Translations under genes and position numbers: made by a program
The notes under the pieces: model-generated
Seen by the model: only the letters and a program-made list of their open reading frames with translations
Database searches by the model: none
What the model was told of the DNA's origin: nothing
NCBI GenBank assembly: GCA_019925095.2
Contig: CM034401.1
Coordinates: 19,190,338 to 19,254,337, forward strand
From: Dendrolimus kikuchii
Taxonomy: Eukaryota > Arthropoda > Insecta > Lepidoptera > Lasiocampidae
DNA: 64,000 nucleotides
Direction of reading: 5' to 3'
Shown here: positions 9,470 through 19,759 of the stretch, in pieces
Layout: the number at the start of each line of letters is the position of its first letter
Numbering within the stretch: position 1 is the stretch's first letter

Positions 9470-11065
9470 ATGGCTACCCCAAAGGATTGGTGGGTTCAGA
9501 CCCTCCGCTTGCTTGAGAGCCGCGACCCGACTCTCAAAACATGGTACTGCCAGGAGATGAAGGAATTTCTCCCCATGATGGAGATAATCCCTCCATCTCC
9601 GACAGCCACCGCGACCCCCGCGAAAGCCGCGTCTTCCGCGCCACCCCCCAAGGCCCCTAAGGCCGGATCGTCCAAGGCTCCTAAAGCCGCTGCCCCCGTG
9701 GCCCCTAAGCCCCCCGCGACCCCAATAGCCACTCAGGCTAAAACCCCAACGGCCACCTCGGCCACCCCTACCGCGGCCGCGCCCGCACCCACCCCCGCCC
9801 CCGCCATTACCGAATCTCCCACTGTCGCTTCAGCCGCGTCTGAAAGCGACATGGAGATCGACCCCTCCACCCAAACCGGTGACGATGATGACGGCTTCCA
9901 AGTCGTCACGAACCGGAAGGCCAAGAAGCGACTGCTTAACAGCTCGCCTCAAGGCCACGTTGACAAGGAGCCCAAACAGGCCAAAACCAAGGCCGACAGC
10001 CAGCCCCGCCGCGAACGGCTACCGCCCCCTCTGATAATCAGAGATAAACATCTCTGGAGAGATGTACTCTCCTCTCTCCCCGCCCATAACATCGTGCTGA
10101 AAGAGGCACGTGACATCCAGCACGGCATTAAAGTCGTCCTTCAGACCCCGGCCGACCATCGCGCCCTTACCCGCATCTTAATTGACAGAAATGTCAATTA
10201 CTACACTTACGCTCTCGAGGAAGAGAAGCGCCTCCGCGTTGTCGTACGCGGCCTGTCCCAGGAGCTTGAAACCTCCTACATCTTGGAGGACCTCCAAGCC
10301 CAAAACCTCCCTGTGCATGAGGTTCACCGCATGCACAAAGGTAACTCAGACCGGACACCATACAACATGGTGCTCGTTATCCTTGACCGTTCGGACCGAG
10401 GTAAGGCAATCTTCAACCTGAAGAGCGTCTGCGGTCTTACCAATCTCCGCTTCGAGCGGCCTTATAATAATCAGACCCCCCGGCAATGCCACCGCTGCCA
10501 GCTATATGGCCATTCGGCAAATCACTGCCACTCCCGCCCGAGATGCGTCAAGTGCCTCGGGGATCACGGGACCAGTGACTGCGCGCGAACTCGGGACTCC
10601 CCCGACCCTCCGGCCTGCATTCTCTGCGGACAAACCGGACATCCCGCTAATTACCGCGGGTGCCCGGCCGCCCCCAAATTCAAAAAGAACGCCAAGCGTT
10701 CTCCCCCAGCCCCCAAGGCCGCCCCCAAACGTCGGGCATTCGTGCCTGCACCTCTCCCGGCGTTCAACGCTTGGACAGGTTTTCCCGCCCTGCCTACCCA
10801 GGCCAGAGCCCCGATGCCCCTTATGAGGCCCCAACCTCAACCTCAACCTCAACCCGCCACACTGCCGGCTCCCACAGGTGCTCCCTCCTCCATCTCGAGG
10901 GACCTCGCCCTGGTAACACAGTTTGCCAGGTCGCTGCCCTTCAACCTGGATGAGGTAACAACCTTAGCGAGGAAACTCGAAACCGCCACTACCTTAAAGG
11001 CTCGTCTGCGGCTCTTCATGGAGCACGGAACGCTGATGAAGATCCTTTATGACGACACTCCCTAA
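9470..11065 (+). CDS. Jockey-clade LINE ORF1 (Gag-like nucleic-acid-binding protein)
   Basis: An intact 531-codon ORF. The N-terminal part (about residues 45-130) is Pro/Ala-rich low complexity, followed by an acidic stretch and a basic region. Residues about 250-335 resemble the domain that precedes zinc knuckles in Jockey Gag proteins (PRE_C2HC; VVVRGLSQELE..., RTPYNMVLVIL). Three CCHC-type knuckles follow from about residue 340, the first being CHRCQLYGHSANHC. A proline-rich C-terminal part contains a PQPQPQ repeat. In this clade ORF1 coats the LINE RNA and directs the RNP. The start was chosen because it is the first ATG after the leader hairpins. ORF2 begins 12 bases after the stop. The reading frame has no breaks, so the copy looks young. 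Confidence 0.93.
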   Translation: MATPKDWWVQTLRLLESRDPTLKTWYCQEMKEFLPMMEIIPPSPTATATPAKAASSAPPPKAPKAGSSKAPKAAAPVAPKPPATPIATQAKTPTATSATPTAAAPAPTPAPAITESPTVASAASESDMEIDPSTQTGDDDDGFQVVTNRKAKKRLLNSSPQGHVDKEPKQAKTKADSQPRRERLPPPLIIRDKHLWRDVLSSLPAHNIVLKEARDIQHGIKVVLQTPADHRALTRILIDRNVNYYTYALEEEKRLRVVVRGLSQELETSYILEDLQAQNLPVHEVHRMHKGNSDRTPYNMVLVILDRSDRGKAIFNLKSVCGLTNLRFERPYNNQTPRQCHRCQLYGHSANHCHSRPRCVKCLGDHGTSDCARTRDSPDPPACILCGQTGHPANYRGCPAAPKFKKNAKRSPPAPKAAPKRRAFVPAPLPAFNAWTGFPALPTQARAPMPLMRPQPQPQPQPATLPAPTGAPSSISRDLALVTQFARSLPFNLDEVTTLARKLETATTLKARLRLFMEHGTLMKILYDDTP

Positions 11066-11077
11066 TTTAACCTCCCA

Positions 11078-13960
11078 ATGGCTACCACAAGTAGGGAAAA
11101 ACCCCGCTCATTGACTTTGGCTACATATAACGCCAACGGACTTAGAAATCAGCGCGACTTGGTTCACGACTTCCTGGTCACCGATAACATAGACATTCTC
11201 TTAGTGCAAGAGACTTTCTTAAAGCCGAGTATTAGAGATCCCCGAATCGCTAATTACAACCTGATCAGGCACGATAGGTTAACCTCCCATGGCGGAGGGA
11301 CACTTATCTACTACAAGCGGTCCTTGCACTGCATCCCCATCGATACCCCCCCTCTAGAGGAACTAGAAGTCTCCGCATGCAAACTATCGATGACAGGCCA
11401 TCAGCCCATCATCATAGTTTCAGCATACTTAAAATGTCAGAAGCCCATCCTGGAAGACGATCTCAACGCCCTATTTAGTCTGGGTCCCGCGGTTATAATA
11501 GCCGGGGACCTAAACTGTAAACATCCCTCTTGGAATTGTCCAATTGAAAATCCCAAAGGAAGGGAGCTTCTCCGCCTCTCGGACAGGCTCCTCTTTGGCA
11601 TTTTAGCCCCCTTGACCCCCACCAGATACCCTGACAGACCGGACGTACAACACCCGAGCGTTCTCGACATAGCGCTGCTGAAGGGAGTCTCCCTTCAGTT
11701 CCGCTCTATCGAAACACGGGATGACATTGACTCCGACCACTTGCCGGTCGTACTTCAGTTAGGCCCCCCGACTGACTCGACGCCACCGACGAAACCCATC
11801 ATAGATTGGGCCAAAGTCCGGGACTTGCTCGCAACGACAAGCTCCCCGGACTTGGACCGGATCCCGGACCCGATTAACTCAGCCCAGGACAACGATGTTG
11901 CCATCGAAGCCCTCACCAGCCACCTCCAGAGCGTGGTACGGGAGTCCACTCGGCAGGTACCTCTCGAGGACCACCGACTGCCACTCCCGGACGACGTCAG
12001 AGATCTGATGAGGGACAAGAGGGCAGCATTCAGAGCCTACGGCAGCTTCCCCTCCCCAGATAATAAAGCCCAATACAGGGCACTCCAACGCCAGGTCAGA
12101 CTCCGTGTCCAGGAGGTCAGGAACCAACGTTGGGACCGACTGCTGGAGGAGATCTCCCCAACTCACCAGGCTTACTGGCAGCTGGCGAGATCTCTGAAAG
12201 CAGAAACCCTCTCGAGCATGCCACCCCTCGAGAGACCCGATAACACCAAAGCGTTTGATGACGACGAAAAGGCAGAATGTCTCGCCGAAAGTCTCGAGCT
12301 CCAATGCTCCCCCAATATTGCCAATAACGACCCGTCTCACCTATCGGAGGTAGACGCCGAGGTCGAATATCGGTCCTCCCTCCCGGCCGAAACCACACTC
12401 GAACCGGTCACGGTTGAGGAAGTACAGGATTTCATCAAAGCCCTAAAGCCCCGCAAGGCCCCAGGCAATGATGGAATCAGCCATAAACTTTTAAAAATCC
12501 TCCCCGCCCAACTTATCTTAATTATGGTAAGCATCTTCAATGCCGCCATAAATAATTGCCAATTTCCAAAGACCTGGAAAGAAGCGGAAGTCATCGGTAT
12601 CCGCAAACCAGGCAAACCGGCCTCAAAGCCCTCTAGTTACCGCCCCATCAGTCTACTCAGCTCGCTGGGTAAACTGTATGAGCGAGTCCTTCTCACAAGA
12701 CTGAGAGATTTTGCCTTCAGCAATAATCTCATTCCCCCTGAGCAGTTTGGCTTTAGAGCTAGACACTCTTGTCCACAGCAAGTGCTCCGCATCACGGAGC
12801 ACGTCCTCTCCCACTTTCAACGCAGCGGACAAAGATTCTGGCCGACAGGCGCAGTATTCTTCGACGTCGCCAAAGCCTTCGATAAGGTCTGGCACAACGG
12901 GCTGATATACAAGCTGTATCAACTCGGTGTGCCGGACCGACTCGTACTCATTCTACGGGACTTCCTCAAAGACCGTAGATTCAGATTCCGAGTGGAGGGC
13001 ACTAGATCCTCCTCTCATTCCATCTCAGCGGGAGTCCCTCAGGGCTCCGCGCTCTCCCCCTTACTTTTCTCGCTGTACACCAGCGACATGCCACGGCACC
13101 CCCATACCGAGCTAGCCCTATATGCGGATGACACCGCCATATTCATTAGCGACCCCAGCAGATACAGAATCTGCAGTCACCTCAACGCCGCCATCAAGGA
13201 ACTAGGCGACTGGTTCCGTAGATGGAGGATTGAAGTGAACCCCGAGAAGAGCGCAGCCATCATGTTCTCTCGTCGCTCTCTCTCACCCAATACTCGCCCC
13301 ACCAACCAACTTATGCCCATCAAGCTATACGACGGAGTTATCCCCTGGGTTAACGAAGTCAAATATCTTGGTGTGACTCTCGATAAAGGCTTGTACTTCC
13401 ACAAGCACACCAGAGCGGCCGGGAACAGAGCATACTGGATCCTAGGCCGACTCTATCCGTTGATATGCAAGAAGAGTAAGATGAGCCTTAGAAATAAGGT
13501 GACTCTATACAAAACTTGCATCCGCCCCATCATGACCTATGCGAGTGTGGTCTTCGGCCACGCCAGCGAAACAAACATCTGGAGACTGCAAAGAATCCAG
13601 AATCATTTTATGCGTGCTGCAGTCGACGCCCCGCGCTATATGCGGCTCGCCGACCTGCATCGCGATCTGGAGCTTCCCTCCATCAAAGATTATATAGTCA
13701 CTCTATCGCGCAGATTCTTTGACCTCGCCCCCCATCACCCGAACCCTCTGGTGACGGAAACGGTCAACTATAAACCCACACCGAACGCTCCCATGAGAAA
13801 TCGTCGCCCTCGCAATGTACTCATTGACGAGCCCGATAAAATCACCCGTCTCCTCGCGATCATGAACCCCCCGAGGCTCAGAACATCAGCCTGGCATAAC
13901 AGACGCAGACAGAACAGACGCCGGAGAGCCCCCGGCTCGGATCCTCTTACACAAAGGTAA
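11078..13960 (+). CDS. Jockey-clade LINE ORF2 (endonuclease-reverse transcriptase)
   Basis: An intact 960-codon ORF. An apurinic/apyrimidinic-type endonuclease occupies about residues 12-225 (TYNANGLRNQ, LLVQETF, AGDLNCKHPSWN, DSDHLPV). The reverse transcriptase follows at about 450-760 (KAPGNDGISHK, YRPISLLSSLGKLYE, FDVAKAFDKVWH, GVPQGSALSPLLF), and the catalytic YADD is near residue 682. The C-terminal part is basic. This protein nicks target DNA and primes cDNA synthesis on it. All catalytic motifs are present. Since ORF1 is also intact, the element could be retrotransposition-competent; this is inferred. The short gap to ORF1 suggests coupled or re-initiating translation. Confidence 0.96.
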   Translation: MATTSREKPRSLTLATYNANGLRNQRDLVHDFLVTDNIDILLVQETFLKPSIRDPRIANYNLIRHDRLTSHGGGTLIYYKRSLHCIPIDTPPLEELEVSACKLSMTGHQPIIIVSAYLKCQKPILEDDLNALFSLGPAVIIAGDLNCKHPSWNCPIENPKGRELLRLSDRLLFGILAPLTPTRYPDRPDVQHPSVLDIALLKGVSLQFRSIETRDDIDSDHLPVVLQLGPPTDSTPPTKPIIDWAKVRDLLATTSSPDLDRIPDPINSAQDNDVAIEALTSHLQSVVRESTRQVPLEDHRLPLPDDVRDLMRDKRAAFRAYGSFPSPDNKAQYRALQRQVRLRVQEVRNQRWDRLLEEISPTHQAYWQLARSLKAETLSSMPPLERPDNTKAFDDDEKAECLAESLELQCSPNIANNDPSHLSEVDAEVEYRSSLPAETTLEPVTVEEVQDFIKALKPRKAPGNDGISHKLLKILPAQLILIMVSIFNAAINNCQFPKTWKEAEVIGIRKPGKPASKPSSYRPISLLSSLGKLYERVLLTRLRDFAFSNNLIPPEQFGFRARHSCPQQVLRITEHVLSHFQRSGQRFWPTGAVFFDVAKAFDKVWHNGLIYKLYQLGVPDRLVLILRDFLKDRRFRFRVEGTRSSSHSISAGVPQGSALSPLLFSLYTSDMPRHPHTELALYADDTAIFISDPSRYRICSHLNAAIKELGDWFRRWRIEVNPEKSAAIMFSRRSLSPNTRPTNQLMPIKLYDGVIPWVNEVKYLGVTLDKGLYFHKHTRAAGNRAYWILGRLYPLICKKSKMSLRNKVTLYKTCIRPIMTYASVVFGHASETNIWRLQRIQNHFMRAAVDAPRYMRLADLHRDLELPSIKDYIVTLSRRFFDLAPHHPNPLVTETVNYKPTPNAPMRNRRPRNVLIDEPDKITRLLAIMNPPRLRTSAWHNRRRQNRRRRAPGSDPLTQR

Positions 13961-14299
13961 GACCCCACCAATCTCACACACTCAATACAGACACAAGTAG
14001 CCATACACGATTAGCATAGGCGTGTTGCTGGAGAGTTTCTTCCGCCGCTTCTTCTCCTCCAGCTATAACACGTTGCGAAGCGGTAGTAACGATAGACTAG
14101 GATCGGCTCCGCCGGCGGAGTCGATAATTGGTCCCCAAAAAACAATCATTTCAGCCTGTTGGCTTAGCTCTTTCAGCCTTTAACGGCTAATTCCCAATAT
14201 AGAGTCAATCCCCCGCAGCGGTCGAGCCGAGGTCGAACCTCACAGGAGGTGCCTCCTCGAGCGTGCTGCTCCCGGGCCGAACGCCTCCGCTCCCACGGA
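13961..14299 (+). mobile_element. 3' UTR of the Jockey LINE
   Basis: It follows the ORF2 stop and is non-coding. A block at about 14020-14100 (GAGTTTCTTCCGCCGCTTCTTC ... GCGAAGCGGTAGT) recurs in diverged form at 54160-54220, suggesting a 3' module shared between elements. No poly(A) tail is seen: the sequence passes abruptly at 14300 into the 166-bp repeat of the BEL element, so the true LINE 3' end may be missing. Confidence 0.6.
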
Positions 14300-14465
14300 A
14301 GTTAAGGCTTATTACATTTTATATTCAATTCTTATTCTTATAATTTATTTATTTAATTTCAAATTAATAACGGTTAAAAATAAACTATATCTATCTCAGT
14401 CCGACCCGTCTCTTTCCTGCGCCTAACGGTCGCGTCTACATAGTCTATGAGGCTTAGCAAATTAT
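14300..14465 (-). repeat. 166-bp direct repeat, copy 1 (left boundary of BEL element)
   Basis: Identical by eye to 21064-21229. On the element's sense strand it lies 68 bases downstream of a purine-rich tract and a TGTTGA start (14533 downward), so it reads as part of a 3' LTR. It contains several AATAAA-like signals. CCGACCCGTCTC (14401-14412) pairs with 14488-14499. Confidence 0.8.
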
Positions 14466-14545
14466 ACCTATGTTCTTATCGCCTATTGAGACGGGTCGGT
14501 GAGTTTCATACATTGTGTTTGTCGTCGTCAACATTCTCCCGCCGT
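14466..14545 (-). promoter_or_regulatory. Polypurine tract and putative start of the 3' LTR
   Basis: On the minus strand GGCGGGAGAA (14534-14543) is followed by TGTTGACGACG, and the pol stop codon (TGA) lies inside this start. This arrangement, with the ORF ending in the first bases of the LTR, is typical of BEL/Pao elements. The 68 bases 14466-14533 are absent from the right-hand repeat. Confidence 0.55.
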
Positions 14546-17500
14546 CGCGTCTCGCGATTCTCCTATGGGCAGCACGACGACTCTCTTGGTAGGCCGCCTC
14601 AGCACTCGTCCGCTGGCCGTCGTCACGTCCAGGACTCGAACCTCGCCGTCTCTGCCGGGATGCACTGCAGTCACTCGTCCTCGGGGCCATGTGTTGCGGG
14701 GCAGATTTGGGTCGCAAATAATAACCAAATCGCCTACCTTAGGGTTGTCACCACTTGCGTAGGGCTCCCGCCGGTATTGTAGTAGCGGCAGGTACTCCCG
14801 CACCCACCGTCGCCAGAAGACATCGGCGAGGTACTGCGCGCGTCTCCAGTGCGCGCGCGCAGTCACGTCGCTGGCCTCGAAGTTCCCGGGGGCCGGCATG
14901 TGGCAGTTCGGCCCCAGGAGTAGCAGGTTCGGCGTGATGGCTGGGGGCTCGTCGGGACCCACGGCCACATGAGTGAGCGGCCGCGAGTTCACGGTGGCTT
15001 CGACTTCGGCGAGCAGTGTGGCGAGCGTCTCATCGCTCGGGCGCTGCTCGCGCAGGGTGACGCGCAACGCCTCTTTGACGGTGCGCACCATGCGCTCCCA
15101 GGCGCCGGCCATGAAGGGTGCCGCCGGCGGTAAGAACCGCCAGGCGATCTGCCGGCGCGACGCTTCCTCTTCGACGGCGCGCCCAGCCTCCGCGAGTTCG
15201 CGGTCGGCCGAGCGGAAACACGTAGCGTTGTCGCTCCAGAGTTCGGTGGGGACGCCGCGCCGCGCTATGAAGCGGCGCAGCGCGTTGATGGCTGAGTCAG
15301 CACTCAGCGACGCGACGACCTCGAGGTGTAGTGCCCGTGACGTCATACATGTGAATAACGCCACATATCTCTTCTCCCGGTGACGGCCCACGGTCACCTC
15401 CAGTGGGCCAAAATAGTCTACGCCCGTGAAGGTGAAGGGGCGCGAGTGATGCGCCAGGCGAGCTGCAGGCAGGCTCCCCGTCGATGGACTCGCTGGCTGG
15501 GCCCTCCTCAGTCGGCATTGGAGGCAGTTCCTCAACACTGCTTTGACTGAGGGCCGTATCTTCATAACCCACAGCCGCTGTCGTAGCTCGTTGACCACCA
15601 TCTCGACGCCACCATGGTGTAGTTTCTCGTGTACATGTTGTATGTACAACTTTGTGTATTTATGTTTCCCGTCTAAGATGGCAGGATTGGCCATCTCGTA
15701 GCTTATTTCTTGCGCCTCGTCGATTCTTCCTCGCAGCCGCAATATGTTATGTTCGTCGGTTTCTATAGTTAAACCGGCGAGCTCTCCCTTGTTATGACGT
15801 CGACGTATCGTATCGAGCGGTTTATCGCCGAACGATTCGCGTTGTGCGAGCGCAATGAGTTTACGCTCAGACAACATTAACATTTTCCCGTTGATTTTCT
15901 TGAATTTTCTTTCAACGTTATTTTCTTTTGGACACTTCGATTTTTCTTTGTTCTTCTTCTTTATGTTTTTCTTCCACTCTTCGTCTGGAGTAGGATTCTT
16001 CTTTGTTCTTTTACGGCGCGCGGCTGCCACCGTGTTCGTGGGTCGTTTGCATAGTCTGATAAATTGAAGTACGCGTCCCATCGTTCTCACTATGGTAGTC
16101 CAACGTGAGAAACGTTTGAAGTCGATGACGATGACGTCATTGTCTTCAGTTAATGTTGCGCACTTTTCTTCTCCGGTGGTTGGCACCTCGGTCTTCGTTT
16201 CTTGCGGCCATTTTTCTATGTCAAGATACAGGAACTTGGGGCCCGTAAACCACCTGTGTTGTGGGTTGAAGTCGCTTGGTGTTTTACGCGTTGCGTCGTC
16301 TGCAACGTTCTGCGCCGAGGGTAACCATCGCCATTCATTCTTCTTAGTGAGGTCTTCTATTTCGGCGAGGCGATGGGCCACGAACGTTTTGTAAGTTCGC
16401 GGTTCCGCTCGAATCCATGCTAGCGTAGTGCGCGAGTCGCTCCAGTATGTGTGACGGTGTAATTCCCAGTCGTGTCCCTCTTGCACGGACTTGCTCAGGC
16501 GGGCTCCCAGGACGGCTGCTTGGAGTTCGAGTCGCGGAATGGAGACTGGTTTCATTGGTGTCACGCGACTTTTAGCTGCCGCTATCATGACGTTGACCCG
16601 GCCGTCCGCCCGTGTCGTGCGTATGTACACAACCGCAGCGTATGCCTCTTCACTAGCATCGACGAATGTGTGCAACTCCCTGATCGCTGCCGGTGAATAT
16701 TCGTAGCAGCGTGGAATGCGTAAGTTAGGTAGAGATATCAAGTCTCTCAGCCAATTTTTCCATTTGTCTTGCAGTTCCTCCGGGATGACTTCGTCCCATG
16801 TTGTTTTATATTTCCATGTATCTTGCATGATGCGTTTCGCCGGTGTGGTGAGGGGGGAAATGAACCCCAGGGGGTCGAATATCGACATGATGAGTCCCAG
16901 TGCTTCTCTCTTCGTCGGCATTCGACTCCCCTCCAATACTTCTGCCGGAACTCTTCTTTGATTGACACGAAAGCCAAGCGTGTCTTCTCTCACGTGCCAC
17001 ATCAGACCCAATGTTTTTTCTATTTCGCTCCCGCCGATTTCAACGGTGGTTTGACCGGATGGCGCGAAGCTTGAAATCGCCTCCTTATAATTGGAGGTCC
17101 ACCCTCGGAGTTGGAAACCCGCTCGCCGCTGTATGTTGTCAACGGCAGCTGTCATTTTCCTGGCTTCTTCAACTGTTTGAAGGCTTTGCAGATAGTCGTC
17201 CATGTAATGATTGACCACTATTGCCCTCGCCGCTTCTCTGTCTTCATTTTCAAATTCCCTTGCGTTCTTGTTTTTCACGTACAAGGCTACGCAAGGCGAA
17301 GACGTTGCACCAAAGATGAGCGACGTCATTCTATATTCCTCTGGAGGCTCGCTATCGCGGCGGTTGCCACGCCACAGAAAGCGTAATGCATCCCTGTCGG
17401 CTTCTATGATCTTCACTTGCATGAACATTTCCTTTATGTCGGCAGACACTGCCACTGGATACTGCCGGTACTTCATGATGACTCCCGGTAGTGATCGAAG

Positions 17501-19759
17501 AAGGTCGGGTCCAGGCAGCAACATATCGTTCAGACTTCTGCCATGATACTTGGCGGCTGCGTCGTGGACCACCCTTATTTTCTCCTTGTCTGGATTCACG
17601 ACGGCGAAGTGGGGAAGATACCACGTCCTCCCGCTGGTGGGGGGAGTGGAGGCGCGCTCGGCGTAGCCTGACAACATTAAATTTCCAATTCTCTCTTCAT
17701 ACTTCGCTTTAAGCTCTTCATCGCGATCCAATTTTTTTTCTAAGTTCTGAAGTCTCTTCAATGCATTTTCATAATTATTTGGCATAGGTGAACTTTCATC
17801 TTTCCATAAAAGTCCCGTTTCAAATTGTCCATTTTCCAAACGACGAGTTTTCTTTTCCAATATTTCCAAGGCGCGTTGTTGTGGATCGCTAACCTGCGTT
17901 CTGGGTTCGATTCCCAGTGATTCCAACGCGAAATATTTTTTCATAATTTCTTCAAGCGGGTCGTGGTCTTCTTCCATCATGTTCAAGTGTGAGCAGAACA
18001 CGACCGGCGATGTGGTTGAGGTGCGGCAGCCGTGCAGCACCCAACCCAGCTGCGTACGAGAGGCGACCGGTTGGTGACGCGGGCCTTTACGTACTTCATT
18101 TGAAATAATCAGCTCCCAATTATCTTGGCCGATTAGTATCTTCGGTGTAGCTCTTTCATAGATGAGTACATTTTCTATCTCCTGCAGATGTGCACAGCCC
18201 TGCACATCGCTCCGATGAACGGTCTGGCTGAAGAAGCTCATGTTCTTTATTGTGCGAGCGTCCCTTAGTGTGTGTTCTTCTGTTTCATATGAGCCTCTTA
18301 TCCTGGCGGACACTCGCATGCTGTAGTCGTGCGATGATTCTTCACCGTTGACTCCCTGCATCTTCATGGGGTCCCGTGGTCCGCTAAGTCCCAGTTGCTC
18401 GGCCAGTTGCGCATCAATAATGGTCACGGTGCTGCCTTCGTCCAATAGTGCGTAGGTGTGACGACTGCCCCTCGGTCCGGTTATAGCGACCGGGGCCACC
18501 TTCAGATAGGCACGTCGTTTGTTTCTTCCATCATTGATAACGCTGTTGATCGCGGACGCTAACACTTCTCCCGCCGGTTCTGACGTCACACTCACTGCAC
18601 TTGGACTTACCTCGTTAACTTCAGGTCTCCTTTGGTGATGCAGCAAGCGGTGGTGGTGTAGCGTACACCTTTCCACCCCACACGGCGGGGCGCGGCACGA
18701 AGAACGTCGATGCCTACTTCGCAGGCAGCGGAAGCACACTTTACACTTTTTGGCTAAGTCCCACCGCGCGCTCACATCCGCACCGACGAACTTGCGGCAA
18801 TCGCTAAGTTTGTGATCGCGTTTGCAGACTGGGCACGGTTCACTTTTTCTCATATTCACGCGTTCACTGTCGTTGTTCACTATGTGTATGTGCTCCGTCC
18901 TCCTTTTCGATCGTGCCATCTCGCTCTCGCGTTCGATCGGTGCATACGCGGCGCACTTGTCTGCCTCTTCATTCAGGAAGCTCGCAAGTTTCTTAAGTTC
19001 CGGAACCCCTTCGGTCTTCACAGCTGCATAGTCGTACCACTTGTTCCTTACGATTGGAGTCAGCTTCTCCACTGCCGCGCGTAGCATCTCTGGGCTATGT
19101 AAATACTGCGGCTTGTTCAATACTTCAATTGTTGCTACTAGGTTTGCCATCTTGTTGGCAAATAAGCACAAGTCCCGAGGGCTGTCGGTGACTCGTGTCC
19201 ATGTCTTCATTTTCTCCATTTCTCCCAGCACAAGGGCATCTGGACGGCCGAACCTTCTTTCCAATGCCTTCAAAATATCTTCAGGCCCCGTCTGGGTAAT
19301 CAGCAGGGCACTGACGGCCTCCAGTGCGGCTCCCCTTAGGCTTCTACGTAGGCGCGCGACGTTCTCCCCTGCTGAGAAGCTCCCTCCCGTTTCCCGAAAG
19401 GCTGCCTGGAAGGACAGCCATTCGCCACTATTTCCATTAAAGGTCGGGAGTTCTTGCATGTATCGCTGCGCCTGTCTTGTGCTCGTTCGCGCCGCTTCAG
19501 TGATCGCTTCTGCCAGTGACGTCACATCCATGACGTTTGAACGTGCAGGCGGGCCTCGTTCTGAGACCCGTTGTCCGCGTGCCATATTTCCGACGTGGAC
19601 GCCCTGTCCCCGTTCATTCATTCTCCCTATATCGCTGGCTAACGTCGCTGGGGCGGGGGGGGGGTTCTGTGGCATGTGGTTCCTGCGTTTGCGGCAGTCT
19701 CTCGAACCACATGTCCACTCTTCTTGATGGTAGTTCGCTTTCTTCGATGACGTCATCAT
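14528..19759 (-). CDS. BEL/Pao retrotransposon Gag-Pol polyprotein
   Basis: A long ORF of 1743 codons on the minus strand. In order it has: Gag with a DUF1759-like region (LPTFNGNSGEWLSFQAAF); cysteine knuckles (CPVCKRDHKLSDC, CKVCFRC...); a retropepsin-type protease (LLDEGSTVTIID, about residue 437); reverse transcriptase with YMDD near residue 851; RNase H (TFVDASEEAYAAVVY, WSDSRTTLAW); an integrase HHCC zinc domain (HEKLHHGG ... CLQC); and the integrase catalytic core (FTGVDYFGP, LWSDNATCF near residue 1505, GAWERMVRTVKEAL supplying D, D, E). The first ~35 residues of this frame are spurious: the real N-terminus is the upstream frame ending at 19614, linked through a 10-base G run. Apart from that slip the polyprotein is unbroken. 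The integrase and RT order marks BEL/Pao. The element lies opposite in direction to the Jockey LINE beside it. Confidence 0.95.
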   Translation of the reverse strand: MMTSSKKANYHQEEWTCGSRDCRKRRNHMPQNPPPAPATLASDIGRMNERGQGVHVGNMARGQRVSERGPPARSNVMDVTSLAEAITEAARTSTRQAQRYMQELPTFNGNSGEWLSFQAAFRETGGSFSAGENVARLRRSLRGAALEAVSALLITQTGPEDILKALERRFGRPDALVLGEMEKMKTWTRVTDSPRDLCLFANKMANLVATIEVLNKPQYLHSPEMLRAAVEKLTPIVRNKWYDYAAVKTEGVPELKKLASFLNEEADKCAAYAPIERESEMARSKRRTEHIHIVNNDSERVNMRKSEPCPVCKRDHKLSDCRKFVGADVSARWDLAKKCKVCFRCLRSRHRRSSCRAPPCGVERCTLHHHRLLHHQRRPEVNEVSPSAVSVTSEPAGEVLASAINSVINDGRNKRRAYLKVAPVAITGPRGSRHTYALLDEGSTVTIIDAQLAEQLGLSGPRDPMKMQGVNGEESSHDYSMRVSARIRGSYETEEHTLRDARTIKNMSFFSQTVHRSDVQGCAHLQEIENVLIYERATPKILIGQDNWELIISNEVRKGPRHQPVASRTQLGWVLHGCRTSTTSPVVFCSHLNMMEEDHDPLEEIMKKYFALESLGIEPRTQVSDPQQRALEILEKKTRRLENGQFETGLLWKDESSPMPNNYENALKRLQNLEKKLDRDEELKAKYEERIGNLMLSGYAERASTPPTSGRTWYLPHFAVVNPDKEKIRVVHDAAAKYHGRSLNDMLLPGPDLLRSLPGVIMKYRQYPVAVSADIKEMFMQVKIIEADRDALRFLWRGNRRDSEPPEEYRMTSLIFGATSSPCVALYVKNKNAREFENEDREAARAIVVNHYMDDYLQSLQTVEEARKMTAAVDNIQRRAGFQLRGWTSNYKEAISSFAPSGQTTVEIGGSEIEKTLGLMWHVREDTLGFRVNQRRVPAEVLEGSRMPTKREALGLIMSIFDPLGFISPLTTPAKRIMQDTWKYKTTWDEVIPEELQDKWKNWLRDLISLPNLRIPRCYEYSPAAIRELHTFVDASEEAYAAVVYIRTTRADGRVNVMIAAAKSRVTPMKPVSIPRLELQAAVLGARLSKSVQEGHDWELHRHTYWSDSRTTLAWIRAEPRTYKTFVAHRLAEIEDLTKKNEWRWLPSAQNVADDATRKTPSDFNPQHRWFTGPKFLYLDIEKWPQETKTEVPTTGEEKCATLTEDNDVIVIDFKRFSRWTTIVRTMGRVLQFIRLCKRPTNTVAAARRKRTKKNPTPDEEWKKNIKKKNKEKSKCPKENNVERKFKKINGKMLMLSERKLIALAQRESFGDKPLDTIRRRHNKGELAGLTIETDEHNILRLRGRIDEAQEISYEMANPAILDGKHKYTKLYIQHVHEKLHHGGVEMVVNELRQRLWVMKIRPSVKAVLRNCLQCRLRRAQPASPSTGSLPAARLAHHSRPFTFTGVDYFGPLEVTVGRHREKRYVALFTCMTSRALHLEVVASLSADSAINALRRFIARRGVPTELWSDNATCFRSADRELAEAGRAVEEEASRRQIAWRFLPPAAPFMAGAWERMVRTVKEALRVTLREQRPSDETLATLLAEVEATVNSRPLTHVAVGPDEPPAITPNLLLLGPNCHMPAPGNFEASDVTARAHWRRAQYLADVFWRRWVREYLPLLQYRREPYASGDNPKVGDLVIICDPNLPRNTWPRGRVTAVHPGRDGEVRVLDVTTASGRVLRRPTKRVVVLPIGESRDATAGEC

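Noticed and set aside
10502..10852. Open frames opposite and out of phase within the Jockey ORF1 and ORF2
   Set aside because: They are shadows of the GC-rich coding frames that carry clear zinc-knuckle and RT motifs.
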